Assembly: GCF_000739775.1 (NCBI RefSeq)
Contig: NZ_BBJH01000006.1
Span: 186,001 to 250,000 of the forward strand
DNA: 64,000 bases
Source: Paraburkholderia heleia NBRC 101817
Lineage (GTDB): Bacteria; Pseudomonadota; Gammaproteobacteria; Burkholderiales; Burkholderiaceae
Direction of reading: 5' to 3'
Position 1 is the stretch's first letter. The number at the start of each line of letters is the position of its first letter. Both the position numbers and the translations under genes were made by a program. Positions 1-8,064 of the stretch are shown here, piece after piece. Under the pieces are notes generated by a model. That model was not told the origin of the DNA, made no database searches, and worked only from the letters and a program-made list of their open reading frames with translations.

Positions 1-1
1 C

Positions 2-64
2 GGGCCGGCGGCATCGTCGGCGCTGCTCGCGCGCGAAAACATGTCGTGGGCCGAAGAGATGTAA
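2..64 (+). CDS. 3' end of an unidentified gene
   Basis: An open frame enters from the left edge and ends at the TAA at 62-64, giving a tail that reads ...LLARENMSWAEEM. A hairpin that looks like a terminator follows at 76-107, which supports this frame as a real gene end. Too little is present to name the family, and another frame (stop TGA at 67-69) is also open here, so the assignment is weak. Confidence 0.4.
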   Translation, partial: GPAASSALLARENMSWAEEM

Positions 65-75
65 TGTGAACGACT

Positions 76-107
76 GCGAGCGCCGCGCCTCATGCGGGCG
101 CTCGCAG
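76..107. terminator. Hairpin terminator after the left-edge gene
   Basis: Ten-base arms TGCGAGCGCC and GGCGCTCGCA face each other across a short loop, with a TTTT run a few bases beyond on the + strand. It lies between the stop at 64 and the stop of the convergent small gene at 115, so it may serve both strands. Confidence 0.55.
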
Positions 108-114
108 CATGGTT

Positions 115-264
115 TTACTGGTCGCCCGAATCCGGTCGAAACAGGTCGAAGCCGGCAAACACGATCACGCCGCTGAGCGCCATCAACGGCACCGAATGGC
201 GCCCAAGAAAAAGGACCACGGCCGCAAGCCAGGTTGAAATACAGAAAGCGCCGATGCGCCGCAT
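115..264 (-). CDS. Small 49-residue membrane protein
   Basis: A 49-codon gene starts MRRIGAFCIS and ends FRPDSGDQ. An AGGGAG ribosome-binding site lies eight bases before the ATG. Almost the whole chain is hydrophobic and can form two short helices (about residues 4-20 and 25-42) joined by a GRHS turn, so a small inner-membrane protein is likely. It is convergent with the partial gene at the left edge and lies about 60 bases downstream of another possible minus-strand gene. I do not recognise the family and assign no function. Support is the ribosome-binding site, the coherent hydrophobic profile and the fit between neighbours. Confidence 0.55.
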   Translation of the reverse strand: MRRIGAFCISTWLAAVVLFLGRHSVPLMALSGVIVFAGFDLFRPDSGDQ

Positions 265-326
265 GATGCCAACTCCCTACTCTTTAATGCCCTTCTGAAG
301 CGTTGCCGCGCGATTCAAGCCTGACA

Positions 327-602
327 TCACCTCAACGTCGCGCGCGCCGTGCGCAGGCGCGACACCGTATCCGCGAACGCCTCGCCGCCGAGCGTGCGCT
401 TCAGGCGGCTCGCGGCGTTGAGCGCCTCGCGAATCGCCATGGCCTGTGCCGTTGGCACGATCGCCACTTCGCGACCATCGCACACGTCTGCCCAATGATA
501 ATTCAAGCGCACAGCAGCAAAAATAGAACGATCGGACGAATCCCCGTCGCATCGGCTATGATTCGAAGACCGCCGCAATCGTCTGGCCGCCGTACATGAC
601 AC
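327..602 (-). CDS. Possible small hypothetical protein
   Basis: The C-terminal two thirds of this frame, from about residue 30, reads like a real protein (...NYHWADVCDGREVAIVPT... then a helical REALNAASRLKRTLGGEAF stretch). The N-terminal part is Arg/Ser rich and looks untranslated. The widest start is a GTG at 600-602, which would overlap the divergent dehydrogenase leader; a TTG or GTG near 500 would give about 60 residues. No good ribosome-binding site supports either. The family is not recognised. It could be noncoding. Confidence 0.33.
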   Translation of the reverse strand: MSCTAARRLRRSSNHSRCDGDSSDRSIFAAVRLNYHWADVCDGREVAIVPTAQAMAIREALNAASRLKRTLGGEAFADTVSRLRTARATLR

Positions 603-616
603 TCACGGAGACATCG

Positions 617-1687
617 ATGCAAATGCGCTGTTACTGCATTATCCATCACGGCAAGCCGCTCGAGCGGGTCGAGCGCGACGTGCCCGAGCCCAGGGGCACC
701 GAGGTGTTGCTGCGCGTGAAGGCAGCGGGCCTGTGCCATTCCGATCTGCACATCTGGGAGGGCTATTACGATCTGGGCGGCGGCAAGAAGCTCTCGCTCG
801 CCGACCGCGGCATCAAGCTGCCGCTCACGCCGAGCCACGAAATCTGCGGCGAGGTCGCGGCGCTCGGCCCCGACGCGCAAGGCGCGCCGGAAGCGCTGGC
901 GGCGGGCACGTCGGCAGTCGTGCATCCGTGGATCGGCTGCGGCGAATGCGCGGCCTGCCGGCGCGGCGAAGAGAACATCTGCGCGAAACCGCAGTCGCTC
1001 GGCGTGCTGCGCGACGGCGGCTTTGCGGATTTCGTGATCGTGCCGCATCCGCGCTATCTCGTGGACCTCGCCGGCCTCGACCCCGTGAAGGCCGCGCCGC
1101 TCGCCTGCGCGGGCGTGACGACGTATTCGGCCGTGAAGAAGTTCGGCGCGCGCATCCACGAAGGTCCCGTGGTCGTGATCGGCGCGGGCGGCCTCGGCAT
1201 GATGGCGCTCGAAGTGCTCAAGGCGATGGGCGCACAAGGCGCGATTGTCGTGGACGTGGACCCCGTCAAGCGCGAAGCCGCGCTTGCGGCGGGCGCGCTC
1301 GCGGCCATCGACGCGCGCGCGGACGACGCCGTGCAGCAGATCATCGCGGCAACGGGCGGCGGGGCACGCGCGGTGCTCGACCTCGTGGGCGCAACGCCCA
1401 CCGTCAAGCTCGCGCTCGACGCCTGCGCGCGCGGCGGCCACGTGGTGATCGTCGGGCTGATGGGCGGCGACCTCACGCTCTCGCTGCCCATCATCCCGAT
1501 GCGGCCGCTGAAGATCGAGGGCAGCTATGTGGGTACGCTGCCCGAGCTGCGCGAACTCGTGACGCTGATGCGCGAAGGCAAGATGCATCCCTCGCCCGTC
1601 TCCACGCGGCCGCTCGCGGAAATCAACGAGGCCTTCGAAGCGCTCGTGCAAGGCAAGGTGGTCGGGCGGCAGGTGCTGGTGCCCTGA
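617..1687 (+). CDS. Zinc-dependent alcohol dehydrogenase (MDR family)
   Basis: This is a 356-residue medium-chain dehydrogenase/reductase, which oxidises an alcohol to a carbonyl with NAD(P) in the cytoplasm. The catalytic-zinc motif GLCHSDLH is at about residues 36-43, the structural-zinc cysteines are in GCGECAACRRGEENIC at about 105-120, and the Rossmann loop is VVIGAGGLGMMALEV at about 185-199. An in-frame ATG lies 21 bases upstream, but the ATG at 617 has a GGAG six bases before it and opens directly on the conserved N-terminus, so I chose it. Length is typical. The gene is monocistronic and followed by a GC-rich hairpin. The substrate cannot be read from sequence. Confidence 0.9.
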   Translation: MQMRCYCIIHHGKPLERVERDVPEPRGTEVLLRVKAAGLCHSDLHIWEGYYDLGGGKKLSLADRGIKLPLTPSHEICGEVAALGPDAQGAPEALAAGTSAVVHPWIGCGECAACRRGEENICAKPQSLGVLRDGGFADFVIVPHPRYLVDLAGLDPVKAAPLACAGVTTYSAVKKFGARIHEGPVVVIGAGGLGMMALEVLKAMGAQGAIVVDVDPVKREAALAAGALAAIDARADDAVQQIIAATGGGARAVLDLVGATPTVKLALDACARGGHVVIVGLMGGDLTLSLPIIPMRPLKIEGSYVGTLPELRELVTLMREGKMHPSPVSTRPLAEINEAFEALVQGKVVGRQVLVP

Positions 1688-2014
1688 TGCGTTTCGTCGG
1701 GCGCGGCCTTGTTTGGCCGCGCGCGACGGCAAATCGTTCGGAATTCGAATCAATTGGGGAGATCGGCTCACGGCGACGATCCCCGATTCGATACACGCAG
1801 GCGCCCGGAACGCCCTCTTACGGTCTCCCCCGGCGCTCGCCCCATCGGAAAGCCATCTGCAAGCTTTTCCGGGCGGGAAGCGCTGATCGTCCGAATAAGC
1901 GCACCGGATGCGCTCAATTCGCGCCGTTGCCCGAGCACGAGCTGTCGTAATCTCGACACTGCCTCAGTGTCCGTGTCGCCCACGCGCCGCGCCCCGACTC
2001 TTACGATTGTCACC
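1688..2014. other. Intergenic stretch with a GC-rich hairpin
   Basis: This 327-base gap holds an inverted repeat at about 1697-1727 (GCGCGGCC and GGCCGCGC around TTGTTT, with a GTCG/CGAC extension) that may terminate the dehydrogenase transcript, though no T-run follows. A frame open from 1709 runs into the TPR gene, but its composition is unlike coding DNA. I see no other gene. Confidence 0.5.
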
Positions 2015-4150
2015 GTGACCATTTCAACGCCCCTCGCGCCCGCCCCCGACGACCTCCTGCGCGAAGCCAATGCGCACTGCGAAGCACACCGCTTCGCCGA
2101 CGCGCTCGCCTTGCTCGAACCGCATGTGGGCGGCCAACCCGGGGCGACGGACGAAGCCGCGCTCGCGCCGGCGCTCAATCTCGCGGCCTTGAGCGCGATG
2201 GGCACGGGCGACGCGGCGCGCGCCCAGGCGTTGTGGCAGCGCTGCCTCGCGGCAAAGCCCGACTTCGCGCAGGCATACAGCGGTCTCGCTGCACTCTTTG
2301 CGGCGCTCGGCGTCCTCGGCGAGGCCCAGGCGCTCTATGAACGGCTGCTGAGCCTCACGCCCGCCGACGCCGACGCCCGCAGCAACCTGGGGGTCGTCCT
2401 GCAGCGCCAGGCACGCCACGCCGAGGCGGAAGCGGCCTTTCGCGCCGTCCTCGCGCACCACCCGGCCCACGCCGACGCCCACTACAACCTCGGCCTCCTG
2501 CTGCAGGGACAAGGCCGCCACGCAGAAGCCGAAAACGCATTTCGCGCCGCCATCGCTGCGAATGCGCGCCACGCAAAGGCATACAACGCGCTGGGCACAG
2601 TGCTGCGGGACAAGGCGCGCGGCGACGAGGCCGCCGAGGCCTATCGCCAGGCCCTGCTGATCCATCCGCAGTACCCGGAGGCGCTCAACAATCTCGCCAC
2701 GCTGCTCAAGGCGTCCGGCAAGCTCGCCGAAGCCGAACTCGCGGTGCGCCTCGCACTGCAGATCCGCCCCGGTTTCGTCGATGCACTGAACAACCTCGGT
2801 TGCGTGCTCACCGACCTCAAGCGCGTGCCCGAGGCGGAAGCGGCTTTTCGCCAGACGCTCGCACTCGCGCCGAAGCACGCCGAAGCGCAGTACAACCTCG
2901 GCGTGGCGCTACATACGCTCGAGCGGCTGCCCGAGGCCGAGGCGGCGTATCGCGAGACGCTGCGCCGGCTGCCGGGCCGCGTCGAGGCGTATAACAATCT
3001 CGCCTGCGTGCTGATGGCGCTCGGGCGCCGTGCCGAAGCGCTCGAGGTGCTGCACGAAGCCATCGCCGTGCGGCCCGATTTCGCCGAGGCGCACTTCAAT
3101 ATCGCGAGCCTGCACAAGGAATTCGGCCGGCTCGACGAAGCGGAGGCCGGCTACCGCCGCGCGCTCGACGCGAACCCGGAATACGGCGACGCGAAATTCC
3201 GTCTCGCCACGCTGCTCATCAGCATGGGCCGCTTCGAAGAAGGCTTCGCGCGCTATGAGTGCCGCTATACCATGCCCGGCTTCGTGCATCACGCGACGCA
3301 GCGTCTGCTGCAATGTCCCGCCTGGCAAGGCGAGCCGCTCGCCGGCAAAACGCTGCTGCTGTGGCAGGAAGACGGCCTCGGCGACATGCTGCAATTCGGG
3401 CGCTACGCGCGCGTGCTCAAGGCGCAGGGCGCGGCGCACGTCGCGTTCGCCTGCCAGCCGCCCTTGCAGCGGCTCTTTCGCGGCGTGCAAGGCATCGACG
3501 CCGTGCTCGACCATGAAGCCGGCGCGGCGGCAGCCGGCCAGTTCGACTACTGGATAAGCCCGATCAGCGTGCCCCACCGTCTGGGCACGACGGTCGAGAC
3601 GATCCCCGCGCCGCTCGTCCATACGCCCGAGCCCGCGCTCGTCGAGCACTGGGGCGCGCGCCTCGCCACGCTCGCGCCGGGCCCGCGCATCGGCATCGTC
3701 TGGAAGGGCAACCCGAAGCATTTCAACGACGCCCACCGCTCGCTGCCCTCGCTTGCCGCACTCGCTCCGCTATGGAACCTGCCGGGCGTGCAGTTCGTGA
3801 GCCTGCAGAAAGGTCAGGGAGAAGACGAGGCGCAGCATCCGCCCGCGAGCCTGCCGCTGCTGCACCTCGGCACCGAAGTGCGCGATTTCGTCGATACCGC
3901 GGCGATCATCGCGCAGCTCGATCTCGTGGTTTGCGTGGATACCTCCACGGCGCATCTGGCGGCGTCGCTCGGCAAGCCGTGCTGGGTGCTGCTGCCGCAG
4001 TACGACCTCGACTGGCGCTGGATGCACGAGCGCGAAGATTCGCCGTGGTATCCGGGCACGATGCGCCTGTTCCGCCAGCGCACGAACGAAGCGTGGAGCG
4101 CCGTCGTGGAGCGCGTGCGCGCGGCGTGCGCGCAGCGCTTCGGCATTTGA
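2015..4150 (+). CDS. TPR-repeat protein with GT9-like glycosyltransferase tail
   Basis: A protein of about 711 residues. Residues ~10-430 are about a dozen tandem 34-residue tetratricopeptide repeats, each with the NLG...G...EAE.A.R..L...P signature. The last ~270 residues resemble the glycosyltransferase family 9/ADP-heptose transferase fold: a DGLGDMLQFGRY segment near residue 450, a GIVWKGN strand near 555 and the nucleotide-site motif DTSTAHLAASLGKP near 640. This architecture is frequent in proteobacteria near flagellar or surface-glycan genes, but here it stands alone. The frame is open to 1709, but the upstream part looks noncoding, so a GTG at 2015 is the likely start; no strong ribosome-binding site decides it. 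The acceptor is unknown, and a TPR-guided glycosyltransferase is an inference. Confidence 0.8.
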   Translation: MTISTPLAPAPDDLLREANAHCEAHRFADALALLEPHVGGQPGATDEAALAPALNLAALSAMGTGDAARAQALWQRCLAAKPDFAQAYSGLAALFAALGVLGEAQALYERLLSLTPADADARSNLGVVLQRQARHAEAEAAFRAVLAHHPAHADAHYNLGLLLQGQGRHAEAENAFRAAIAANARHAKAYNALGTVLRDKARGDEAAEAYRQALLIHPQYPEALNNLATLLKASGKLAEAELAVRLALQIRPGFVDALNNLGCVLTDLKRVPEAEAAFRQTLALAPKHAEAQYNLGVALHTLERLPEAEAAYRETLRRLPGRVEAYNNLACVLMALGRRAEALEVLHEAIAVRPDFAEAHFNIASLHKEFGRLDEAEAGYRRALDANPEYGDAKFRLATLLISMGRFEEGFARYECRYTMPGFVHHATQRLLQCPAWQGEPLAGKTLLLWQEDGLGDMLQFGRYARVLKAQGAAHVAFACQPPLQRLFRGVQGIDAVLDHEAGAAAAGQFDYWISPISVPHRLGTTVETIPAPLVHTPEPALVEHWGARLATLAPGPRIGIVWKGNPKHFNDAHRSLPSLAALAPLWNLPGVQFVSLQKGQGEDEAQHPPASLPLLHLGTEVRDFVDTAAIIAQLDLVVCVDTSTAHLAASLGKPCWVLLPQYDLDWRWMHEREDSPWYPGTMRLFRQRTNEAWSAVVERVRAACAQRFGI

Positions 4151-4182
4151 AATTGCGGGAGTGAGAGAAGCGCCCGTGCGCC

Positions 4183-4401
4183 TCAATCCCAGATGTTGCG
4201 GAACGCCACGGCGACGATCACCGGCACGCACATCACGAGCGGAATGGCGAAGTATGGAATCTCCAGATCGACGACCCACTTGTAGACGATCCAGCCGATA
4301 CCCAGCGCGAGCGTGAGCACGCCCACGAGCGCCGTGAGGGTGTTCAACAGCCACTTGGGCGGCGGCTTGCGCGCGGGTTTATGCTCGGGTGACGGGTTCA
4401 T
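4183..4401 (-). CDS. Small two-helix inner-membrane protein
   Basis: A 72-residue protein. After a charged, proline-rich N-terminus (PEHKPARKPPPKW) come two hydrophobic helices, about residues 18-40 and 48-66, joined by KWVVDLEIPYF. This is the pattern of a small inner-membrane protein with a cytoplasmic basic tail. It is convergent with the TPR gene (33 bases between them) and divergent from the DUF1330 gene. I do not recognise a named family and see no catalytic motif. Confidence 0.7.
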   Translation of the reverse strand: MNPSPEHKPARKPPPKWLLNTLTALVGVLTLALGIGWIVYKWVVDLEIPYFAIPLVMCVPVIVAVAFRNIWD

Positions 4402-4585
4402 GGCGGCAATGGCGGAAAACGAAGACGTCTCGATCCGGACTTCGGATGTTGCGTATTTTACCCCGCTGCACGCCTTCAGCCTAAGCGCGGCGCAGCCGCG
4501 CCTTTACCTCCCGGGTAATCGATTCCCCGCCCGGCGCGCCCTATTCTCGCAAGCGTCGTCCCCTTTCACGCTCACGAGACCCGCC

Positions 4586-4933
4586 ATGACCGCTTATGCC
4601 ATTGCCCATCTGCGCGACGTCGAACCTTGCCCCGCCATCGTCGAATATCTGGAGAAGATCGACGCCACGCTCGCCCCTTACGGCGGCCGCTTCATCATTC
4701 ACGGCGGACGCGTGGAACGGCTCGAGGGCAAGTTTTCCGGCGACCTCATCGTGATCGAATTCGCGAGCCGCGAGATCGCGCGCGCGTGGTATCGGTCAAG
4801 CGCCTATCAGGCGATCCTGCCGCTGCGGGCGGAGCACTCGCGCGGCGAAGTGTTCCTGATCGATCAAGTCGAGATGCCGCATCGCGCGACCGACGTGCTG
4901 CGTCCCGCTCACGAAAACGGCACCGCAAAGTGA
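4586..4933 (+). CDS. DUF1330 family protein
   Basis: A 115-residue protein matching the DUF1330 dimeric alpha-beta barrel fold: MTAYAIAHLRDV start, YLEKIDATLAPYGGRFIIHGG in the first half and FASREIARAWYRSSAYQ, the family's characteristic S-x-Y-Q segment, in the second. The family is cytoplasmic and its biochemical role is not established. The ATG at 4586 begins directly on the conserved first strand; the frame is open upstream to 4313 but that part is unlike coding sequence. No strong ribosome-binding site is visible. It stands alone. Confidence 0.8.
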   Translation: MTAYAIAHLRDVEPCPAIVEYLEKIDATLAPYGGRFIIHGGRVERLEGKFSGDLIVIEFASREIARAWYRSSAYQAILPLRAEHSRGEVFLIDQVEMPHRATDVLRPAHENGTAK

Positions 4934-5090
4934 AAGCCTTTCGTTAGCCGCCAGCCCGCGGCGAATGATTTTCGCGCACCACGTTTGCAAAGAAAATTCA
5001 TCGCTCGCAAACGTTTTCTCGCATTTCACAATTCTTTCTTCATCGACGGCGAAACTGTGCGCGCCCCATCCTCACAGAACGGATGCGCAC

Positions 5091-5552
5091 ATGAGAATAC
5101 GCCTTCACAACCGCGTGCCGACGACCCTGTCGACCGCGGCGATCGTTGTACTCGCAACCATCATGCTCGATGCATGCGGCCCCGGCTACGGCTCGTCGGC
5201 GGCTTCGTCGACGCCGGATACAGCGGAAAGCCAGAGCGCCGCGACGCCATCGCTATCTCCATCGCCATTGGCGAACAGCGCGCGCATCACGCCGCTGCCG
5301 ACGCCCGGCACGAACACGTCGGCCAACGCCTCGACAGACACCTCGACGAACCCGGGCGCCATCCCCGCTTACGGCGCGAACGCGGCAACCGCCGCGAACA
5401 CCGCGGGCGACCCCGTGCAAGGCGCACAGGCCAGCCTCGCCGCCGACAGCGACCAGGTCACGCCCGTCTTGAGCTACGCGCCTGGCGACAGCACGCAGAC
5501 CCAGGCCAGCAACGGCAACGATTCCAGCAGTCCCGCAACATCCAGCCATTGA
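5091..5552 (+). CDS. Ser/Thr/Ala-rich putative lipoprotein
   Basis: A 153-residue protein with a basic N-terminus (MRIRLHNR), a hydrophobic segment at about residues 10-26 and a lipobox-like LDAC, so signal peptidase II processing at Cys27 is likely. The mature part is low complexity, dominated by Ser, Thr, Ala, Pro, Asn and Gly, with no recognisable domain, and looks like an unstructured surface linker. It ends 76 bases before the phospholipase C gene on the same strand and may be co-transcribed with it. The function is unknown. The composition keeps confidence below that of a normal gene. Confidence 0.6.
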   Translation: MRIRLHNRVPTTLSTAAIVVLATIMLDACGPGYGSSAASSTPDTAESQSAATPSLSPSPLANSARITPLPTPGTNTSANASTDTSTNPGAIPAYGANAATAANTAGDPVQGAQASLAADSDQVTPVLSYAPGDSTQTQASNGNDSSSPATSSH

Positions 5553-5628
5553 AGCATTGCACCTGCGTGCCCAGGCGCCACTGCGTCGGGGCACGACACT
5601 CCAACCCCAAGCAGAAAGGTGAGCAACA

Positions 5629-7758
5629 ATGACGTCAAACAGCCGTCGCCGTTTCCTGCAGACCGTCGCGCAATCGGGCGCCGCCGCAGCAGCAATGACC
5701 GTTCTTCCCGAGTCGATCCGCAATGCGCTGGCCATTCCGGCCAATTCGCGCACGGGCACGATCCGCGATGTCGAGCACATCGTCGTGTTCATGCAGGAGA
5801 ACCGTTCGTTCGACCACTACCTGGGCCATATGCGCGGCGTGCGCGGCTATAACGACCGCCTGCCCATTGCGCTGCCGGGCGGCCTGCCGGTGTGGTATCA
5901 GCCGTCGAAGGAAGACGCCACGAAGCCCGTGCTGCCGTTCCACCTCGACACGTTCAAGACGAGCGCGCAATGCGTGGGCGACCTCGACCACTCGTGGTAC
6001 GCGACGCACTACGCGATCAACAATGGTCTGTACAACCAGTGGCCGCAGTACAAGACCGACATGACGATGGGCTATTACCTGCGCGCGGACATTCCGTTCC
6101 ACTACGCGCTGGCCGACGCCTTCACGGTGTGCGACAACTACTTCTGCTCGCTGCCTGGCCCGACGCACCCGAACCGCTCGTATCTCATGACCGGCATGGT
6201 CGATCCGACCGGCACGATGGGCGGCCCGCTGCTCGACAACAACGACTTCGTGGACGGCGACGTGCCGCCCACGTATCAGCTGCTTTCGTGGACGACCTAC
6301 CCCGAGCGCCTGCAGGCGGCGGGCATCTCCTGGCAGATCTACCAGCAGGGCACGAACGGCAACGACCCGCTGAACGGCAACTACGGCACGAACATCCTGC
6401 AGAACTTCGCGAACTTCATCAACGCGCAGCCGGGATCGGCGCTCTACCAGCGCGCGCAAACCGCACGGACCATCGCCGACCTGAAAAACGACGTACTCCA
6501 GAACAATTTGCCGCAGGTCTCGTGGCTTTTGCCGCCGGCGGCGTTCTCGGAGCACCCGAAGTACACGCCGGCCTATGGCGCCGAATACACCTCGCAGATC
6601 ATCGAAGCGCTGACTTCGAACCCCGACGTGTGGAGCAAGACCGTGCTCTTGATCATGTATGACGAGAACGACGGCTTCTTCGACCATATCGTGCCGCCGC
6701 AGCCGCCCACGACGCCGACGCAGGGCAAGTCGACGGTGAGCGTGGACGGCGAGATCCACAACGTGGTCAACCCGCTGCGCGGCGGCAAGTACACCGCCGA
6801 CGGCCTGCCCTATGGCCTCGGACCGCGCGTGCCGATGACGGTCGTCTCGCCGTGGACCAAGGGCGGCTTCGTCTGCTCGCAGGTGTTCGACCACACTTCG
6901 GTGATCCGCTTCATCGAGGCGCGTTTCGGCGTGCAGGAGCCCAACATCACGGCGTGGCGCCGCGCCGTGTGCGGCGACCTCACGACGTGCTTCGACTTCC
7001 GCACGCCCGACGCCACGATGCCCACGCTGCCCGACACGAGCAACTACATGGCGCTCGCCGACAACCAGTGCTCGGCCAACTCGGCGCCCACGGTGCCGGC
7101 CACGCCGCTGCCGATCGACGCTCAGGAGCCGGGCGTGCGCTACGCGCGCGCGCTGCCCTACGAGCTTCATGTGAACGCGAAGGCCGAAGCGCGGAACAAC
7201 ACGCTTTCGATCACGTTCGCGAACAAGGGCCGCCAGGGCGCGCACTTCTACGTGTACGGCACGAACCGCAGCGACGGCCCGTGGCGCTATACGGTCGAAG
7301 CGGGCAAGGCGCTCGACGACACGTGGGACCTGAGCGTGACGAACGGCGTCTACGCGTTCGAGGTGCATGGCCCGAACGGCTTCGTGCGCCGCTTTGCGGG
7401 CACCGCCGCGCAATCGGGTCCGGGCAAGTCCGGCCGCGCGCCGGCGCCCGCCGTGACGGCGCACTACGACGTGGCCAACGGCAACCTCTTCCTCAGGTTC
7501 TCGAACGCGGGCAGCAGCGTCGCGCACCTGAACGTGACCGACAACGCCTATGGCGCGCACGAGCGCAACGTGGTCGTGCCGGCCGGCGCGCAAATCGACG
7601 AAGTCTGGGTCCTCGCTTCGAGCCATCACTGGTACGACCTCACGGTCACGAGCCGCGACGACGCGGCGTTCGCCTGGCGTTTCGCCGGACACATCGAGAA
7701 CGGCCGGCCGAGCATCAGCGATCCCGCAGCCGTTGCGCCGGTCACGAAGCTGGGCTGA
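5629..7758 (+). CDS. plcN: Phosphocholine-specific phospholipase C, Tat-exported
   Basis: A 709-residue enzyme that hydrolyses phosphatidylcholine-type lipids to diacylglycerol and a phospho-head group outside the cytoplasm. The N-terminus SRRRFLQT followed by an alanine-rich stretch is a twin-arginine signal. The phosphoesterase domain covers about residues 45-455, beginning with HIVVFMQENRSFDHYLG, which carries the metal/nucleophile region, and including MYDENDGFFDH near 345. Two C-terminal beta domains of the DUF756 type follow, at about 500-595 and 605-700. Length and layout match PlcC/PlcN of Burkholderia and Pseudomonas. A good AAAGGTGAG ribosome-binding site precedes the ATG, and a strong terminator follows. 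The exact paralogue (PlcN type or other) is not certain. Confidence 0.93.
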   Translation: MTSNSRRRFLQTVAQSGAAAAAMTVLPESIRNALAIPANSRTGTIRDVEHIVVFMQENRSFDHYLGHMRGVRGYNDRLPIALPGGLPVWYQPSKEDATKPVLPFHLDTFKTSAQCVGDLDHSWYATHYAINNGLYNQWPQYKTDMTMGYYLRADIPFHYALADAFTVCDNYFCSLPGPTHPNRSYLMTGMVDPTGTMGGPLLDNNDFVDGDVPPTYQLLSWTTYPERLQAAGISWQIYQQGTNGNDPLNGNYGTNILQNFANFINAQPGSALYQRAQTARTIADLKNDVLQNNLPQVSWLLPPAAFSEHPKYTPAYGAEYTSQIIEALTSNPDVWSKTVLLIMYDENDGFFDHIVPPQPPTTPTQGKSTVSVDGEIHNVVNPLRGGKYTADGLPYGLGPRVPMTVVSPWTKGGFVCSQVFDHTSVIRFIEARFGVQEPNITAWRRAVCGDLTTCFDFRTPDATMPTLPDTSNYMALADNQCSANSAPTVPATPLPIDAQEPGVRYARALPYELHVNAKAEARNNTLSITFANKGRQGAHFYVYGTNRSDGPWRYTVEAGKALDDTWDLSVTNGVYAFEVHGPNGFVRRFAGTAAQSGPGKSGRAPAPAVTAHYDVANGNLFLRFSNAGSSVAHLNVTDNAYGAHERNVVVPAGAQIDEVWVLASSHHWYDLTVTSRDDAAFAWRFAGHIENGRPSISDPAAVAPVTKLG

Positions 7759-7806
7759 GTCCGACGCAGGACACGGTCTTACGATTGCTTTTCCGTTTCC
7801 TTGTTT

Positions 7807-7835
7807 GCGGCGCCTTCGGGCGCCGCTTTTTTTTG
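7807..7835 (+). terminator. Rho-independent terminator after phospholipase C
   Basis: A perfect eight-base stem GCGGCGCC/GGCGCCGC with a TTCG tetraloop is followed at once by a run of eight or nine T. It lies about 50 bases after the phospholipase stop. Confidence 0.9.
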
Positions 7836-7964
7836 CCTGTCCGTCCGGGCCTTGCGGGTGGCCGACCCGCCCGAAACACATAAAAGTGCGGCAAGCGCGA
7901 GGAATTGCGCGTCAAGACACAGCGATTTCACGAACTTACGGGTGGTTTCATCTTTTTGTTGTAG

Positions 7965-7981
7965 ATGCGAATCATTTGCAT
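7965..7981. promoter_or_regulatory. Fur box upstream of the TonB receptor
   Basis: ATGCGAATCATTTGCAT is an almost perfect 8-1-8 dyad and fits the 7-1-7 Fur pattern TGxxAATxATTxxCA. It sits about 84 bases before the receptor ATG, in the expected promoter region, and is the main evidence that the receptor is repressed by iron-loaded Fur. Confidence 0.75.
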
Positions 7982-8064
7982 TACTATTTCTCACGCTTTC
8001 AAGGCGGTTACGCAGCAAGACCGCCTTTTCGCCGCATTTGCCGCGCTCAATTCATCAGAAGAAC

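Noticed and set aside
1709..2014. N-terminal extension of the TPR protein
   Set aside because: The residues are Arg/Ser/Pro rich without TPR character, and the region looks like a normal intergenic gap with a hairpin.
4746..4928. Minus-strand 60-codon frame opposite the DUF1330 gene
   Set aside because: It is a strongly Arg-rich shadow of a conserved sense gene.
5635..7881. A 748-codon open frame antisense to phospholipase C
   Set aside because: It is Arg/Val/His rich with no domain and mirrors the high GC third positions of the real gene; the sense strand encodes a complete Tat signal and catalytic motifs.
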